From NCBI GenBank assembly GCA_017480565.1, contig JAFVAL010000040.1:62001-126000 (forward strand): a stretch of 64,000 bases of DNA. The letters run 5' to 3'. Below, piece after piece: positions 62,152-64,000 of the stretch (position 1 is the stretch's first letter; each line of letters opens with the position of its first letter). Source of the stretch: Lachnospiraceae bacterium. Its GTDB lineage: Bacteria > Bacillota > Clostridia > Lachnospirales > Lachnospiraceae. The notes under the pieces are model-generated. The model was not told where the DNA came from. It saw only the letters and a program-made list of their open reading frames with translations, and made no database searches. Both the position numbers and the translations under genes were made by a program.

Positions 62152-63225
62152 TTAGTTGTCATAGTCGTAGTTCTTCATGGTTGCAGCGTTGCTGATATCC
62201 ATCCACTGGGTCGGGATCAACTGCTCAGCGTCTACAGAACCACCAAGCAGAGCGGTGTAAGCGGACTCAACGGAAAGCTTACCCATCTCGCCAGGGAACT
62301 GAGCTGCAGAACCAAGCTGCTCGCCAGCAAGTACCAGCTGCTTAGCTTCCTTGGAACCATCAACAGCAACAACCTTGATCTGCTCGATCTTACCTGCAGA
62401 CTTGATTGCAGAGATGCAACCCTGTGCAGAAGGATCGTTCAGAGCGAACATACCAGTGATATCAGGATTAGCCTGAAGGATGTTCTCCATGCAAGGAAGA
62501 GCAGCATCTGCAGAACCTGCAGTACCTTCCTGCTTGTTAACAACCTGCATATCAGGATAATCAGCTTCGATGGTCTCGCAGAAACCGTTACCACGAAGAG
62601 CTGCTACCTTAGAAGTAGAACGAAGGTATGCACCGCAGTCACCCTTGTTCTCAAGAGCCTTAGCCAGTTCCTGTGCGCAAAGAACGCCAGCACCGTAGTT
62701 ATCAGAAGCAACGGTGGAAAGGAGCGGTTCAGGGTTGTCCTGAGGGGTATCGATAGCGATCAGGATCATGCCGTTCTCAACAGCCTTCTTAGCGGAAGCG
62801 TCGATACCGGTGGAGTCGCAGGTATTAAGGAATACTACGTTAACGCCAGCAGAGATCAGGTCCTCAAGGTCGTTGATCTGCTTAGCGATATCGGAGTTAC
62901 CATCCAGGGTCTGGAACTGCTTGGATGTGTCAACACCCTTAGCGGTCAGAGCATCATCGATACCTACACGGATCTCGGTGAAGAAAGGATTCCAGGTGTT
63001 CTGAAGCATAAGAGCGAACTTATACTCAGCAGTGATCTTCTCTTCGGTTAAACCGTCATCAGCGGGCTGATCGTCAGCGGGCTTTGCAGTTGTTGTCTCA
63101 GCTGCCTGCTGCCCCTGGGTTGTGGTCTCTGCAGGTGTATCTTCCTTAGCACCGCAGCCAGCCATAGCTGCTACGCAAAGAACGAAGACTAACAGCAGAG
63201 CAAGTACCTTTTTGCTTGTTTTCAT
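62152..63225 (-). CDS. ribose-type sugar-binding lipoprotein (RbsB family)
   Basis: The 357-aa protein has a lipoprotein signal (MKTSKKVLALLLVFVLCVAA, then M-A-G-C lipobox with Cys near residue 24). A Thr/Pro/Asp-rich linker (25-60) and a periplasmic-binding-protein-1 fold follow: LISAGVNVVFLNTCDSTGID near 125, ILIAIDTPQ near 155, and GMFALNDPSAQGCISAIKSA near 265. GAGGAGATATCTT precedes the ATG. It is the first gene of the importer operon; the ligand may be ribose or a nucleoside. Confidence 0.92.
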   Translation of the reverse strand: MKTSKKVLALLLVFVLCVAAMAGCGAKEDTPAETTTQGQQAAETTTAKPADDQPADDGLTEEKITAEYKFALMLQNTWNPFFTEIRVGIDDALTAKGVDTSKQFQTLDGNSDIAKQINDLEDLISAGVNVVFLNTCDSTGIDASAKKAVENGMILIAIDTPQDNPEPLLSTVASDNYGAGVLCAQELAKALENKGDCGAYLRSTSKVAALRGNGFCETIEADYPDMQVVNKQEGTAGSADAALPCMENILQANPDITGMFALNDPSAQGCISAIKSAGKIEQIKVVAVDGSKEAKQLVLAGEQLGSAAQFPGEMGKLSVESAYTALLGGSVDAEQLIPTQWMDISNAATMKNYDYDN

Positions 63226-63275
63226 AAGATATCTCCTCTTTTCTTCTATAGTCCCCATGGGACTACGATAGTTAC

Positions 63276-63330
63276 TTTGGCACTCTTTGAGCACCAAAAT
63301 TATATTATCAGGTTTCATTTTTTATGTCAA
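63276..63330 (-). promoter_or_regulatory. promoter and candidate operator of the ribose-type importer operon
   Basis: On the minus strand TTGACA, 17 bp, TAATAT (63302-63330). Around the transcription start lies TTTGGCACTC-TTT-GAGCACCAAA (63276-63298), an inverted repeat with two mismatches, likely an operator. TAGTCCC/GGGACTA (63249-63265) is a second small repeat in the leader. Confidence 0.65.
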
Positions 63331-63628
63331 CAATAAATATGTATTTTGTACAAAAATGAACAATTTTTGAACAAACTTTGTACAAGTTGCATAAATATGC
63401 CCTCAAACCGCAAACTTTCAAGAAGAGATTTTATGGTCAAATTGCTGAATTTCCGCTTTGTTTTTTGTGCAATCTGCCCATTGTCCCGTCGGTTTTGCCG
63501 ACGACTTATGTGCAAGTTTGTTTCGAAATGGTTTTTGCGCCGGATTTTCAATTCGATCTTGCCTTTTTTGCCTCAAGGGTTTACTATAGTCCAATAAACA
63601 AAACGGATTTATTTATAAGAAAGAAGTG
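63331..63628. other. gene-free interval between the importer promoter and the antiporter gene
   Basis: No gene is supported; the frames present are unrelated to known proteins and lack ribosome sites. The only structure seen is a small GTCGG/CCGAC hairpin near 63488-63502. It probably holds the antiporter promoter, but I could not pick a convincing one. Confidence 0.4.
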
Positions 63629-63634
63629 ATGGAT

Positions 63635-64000
63635 ATGTCATCTGCAACGACAGTCACCATTTCTCTGGCACTCATGCTTCTGTTCGGATATTTGATGACC
63701 AGAGTGGTGCGTTTATTGCGGCTTCCGAACGTAACTGCGTACATTCTGGCCGGCATTCTGCTTGGCCCTTACGTGCTGCATCTGGTGCCGCAAAGTGTCA
63801 TCGATGGGATGGATTTTCTTCCGGATCTTGCACTTGCCTTCATCGCCTTCTCGGTCGGTGAGTTCTTCGAGTTCGACACCTTAAAGAAGAATGGTATGAA
63901 GGTGGTTGTGATCACGATCTTAGAATCCCTGATGGCTTCCTTTGTGATCTTTATTGCAACCTTTTATGTGATGCGATTAGGCCTTGCCTTTTCGATCATG
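63635..64000 (+). CDS. CPA2-family cation/proton antiporter, N-terminal part only
   Basis: The visible 122 residues start MSSATTVTISLALMLLFGYL and continue RVVRLLRLPNVTAYILAGIL, LGPYVL and DLALAFIAFSVGEFFEFDTL, the first helices of KefB/CPA2 Na+/H+ or K+/H+ antiporters. Two in-frame ATG codons (63629 and 63635) are possible; the second has better spacing from AAAGAAG. The gene runs past the window end. Confidence 0.85.
   Translation, partial: MSSATTVTISLALMLLFGYLMTRVVRLLRLPNVTAYILAGILLGPYVLHLVPQSVIDGMDFLPDLALAFIAFSVGEFFEFDTLKKNGMKVVVITILESLMASFVIFIATFYVMRLGLAFSIM

Overview
The window looks like a chromosomal segment of a gut or rumen Lachnospiraceae (Clostridia, Bacillota). Supporting signs are moderate GC, TTGACA/TATAAT promoters with strong GGAGG ribosome sites, a CIRCE-controlled groES-groEL operon, a large Bacillus/Clostridium-type SRP RNA, an EpsC-type serine acetyltransferase, a secretin-less Tad (Flp) pilus locus, GPH-family sugar symporters beside glycosidases, and an Rpn-family protein with Glu/Gly/Arg-rich tandem repeats. 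The species cannot be named from the sequence alone.

Layout. 1-8 kb: a carbohydrate/ester utilisation cluster (DUF5060-type glycosidase, AraC regulator, GPH symporter, tannase-like hydrolase) and an Rpn-type protein. 8.5-10.6 kb: groES-groEL with CIRCE; groEL carries an in-frame TAG. 10.7-15 kb: GPH symporter, GH3 glycosidase and a divergent TetR regulator. 15-19.5 kb: small DUF1508 and LURP-one proteins, a degenerate NUDIX membrane protein, a LarA-like racemase and a KdgT permease. 19.6-24.9 kb: AEC transporter, two esterases and a ChrA pair in one compact run, then a Na+/Ca2+ exchanger. 25-27.6 kb: clpB, also with an in-frame TAG. 27.7-36.5 kb: an accessory, defence-like island with a TIR-Sel1-TPR protein, a PcfJ-like protein, a promoter-ncRNA-accessory-reverse transcriptase unit that resembles a retron without its hallmark motifs, a convergent ORF-less transcript of about 0.5 kb, and a second TIR protein. 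36.6-42.1 kb: glutathione peroxidase, SRP RNA, threonine degradation (kbl, tdh), and cysK-cysE behind a poly-cysteine leader peptide and attenuator. 42.2-47.5 kb: malQ, an LTA-synthase-like sulfatase, a HIT protein and a rhomboid protease. 47.6-58.1 kb: a complete Tad pilus operon (two prepilin peptidases, CpaE, CpaF, TadB, TadC, Flp pilin, DUF5702, two TadE-like proteins, FHA protein). 58.2-63.3 kb: a ribose-type ABC importer with a PfkB kinase. 63.6 kb to the end: the start of a CPA2 cation/proton antiporter.

Main points for a second look: (1) the ncRNA + accessory + RT unit at 32.4-34.4 kb, whose RNA has its own consensus promoter, an 11-bp end-to-end stem and a U-run; (2) the ORF-less transcript converging on it from 34.9 kb; (3) the poly-Cys leader before cysK-cysE with mutually exclusive terminator and antiterminator pairings; (4) single in-frame amber codons in both groEL and clpB, although TAG is an ordinary stop for at least six other genes here; (5) three perfect hairpins between tadC and the flp pilin gene. 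No tRNA, 16S/23S rRNA, CRISPR array or insertion sequence was recognised.
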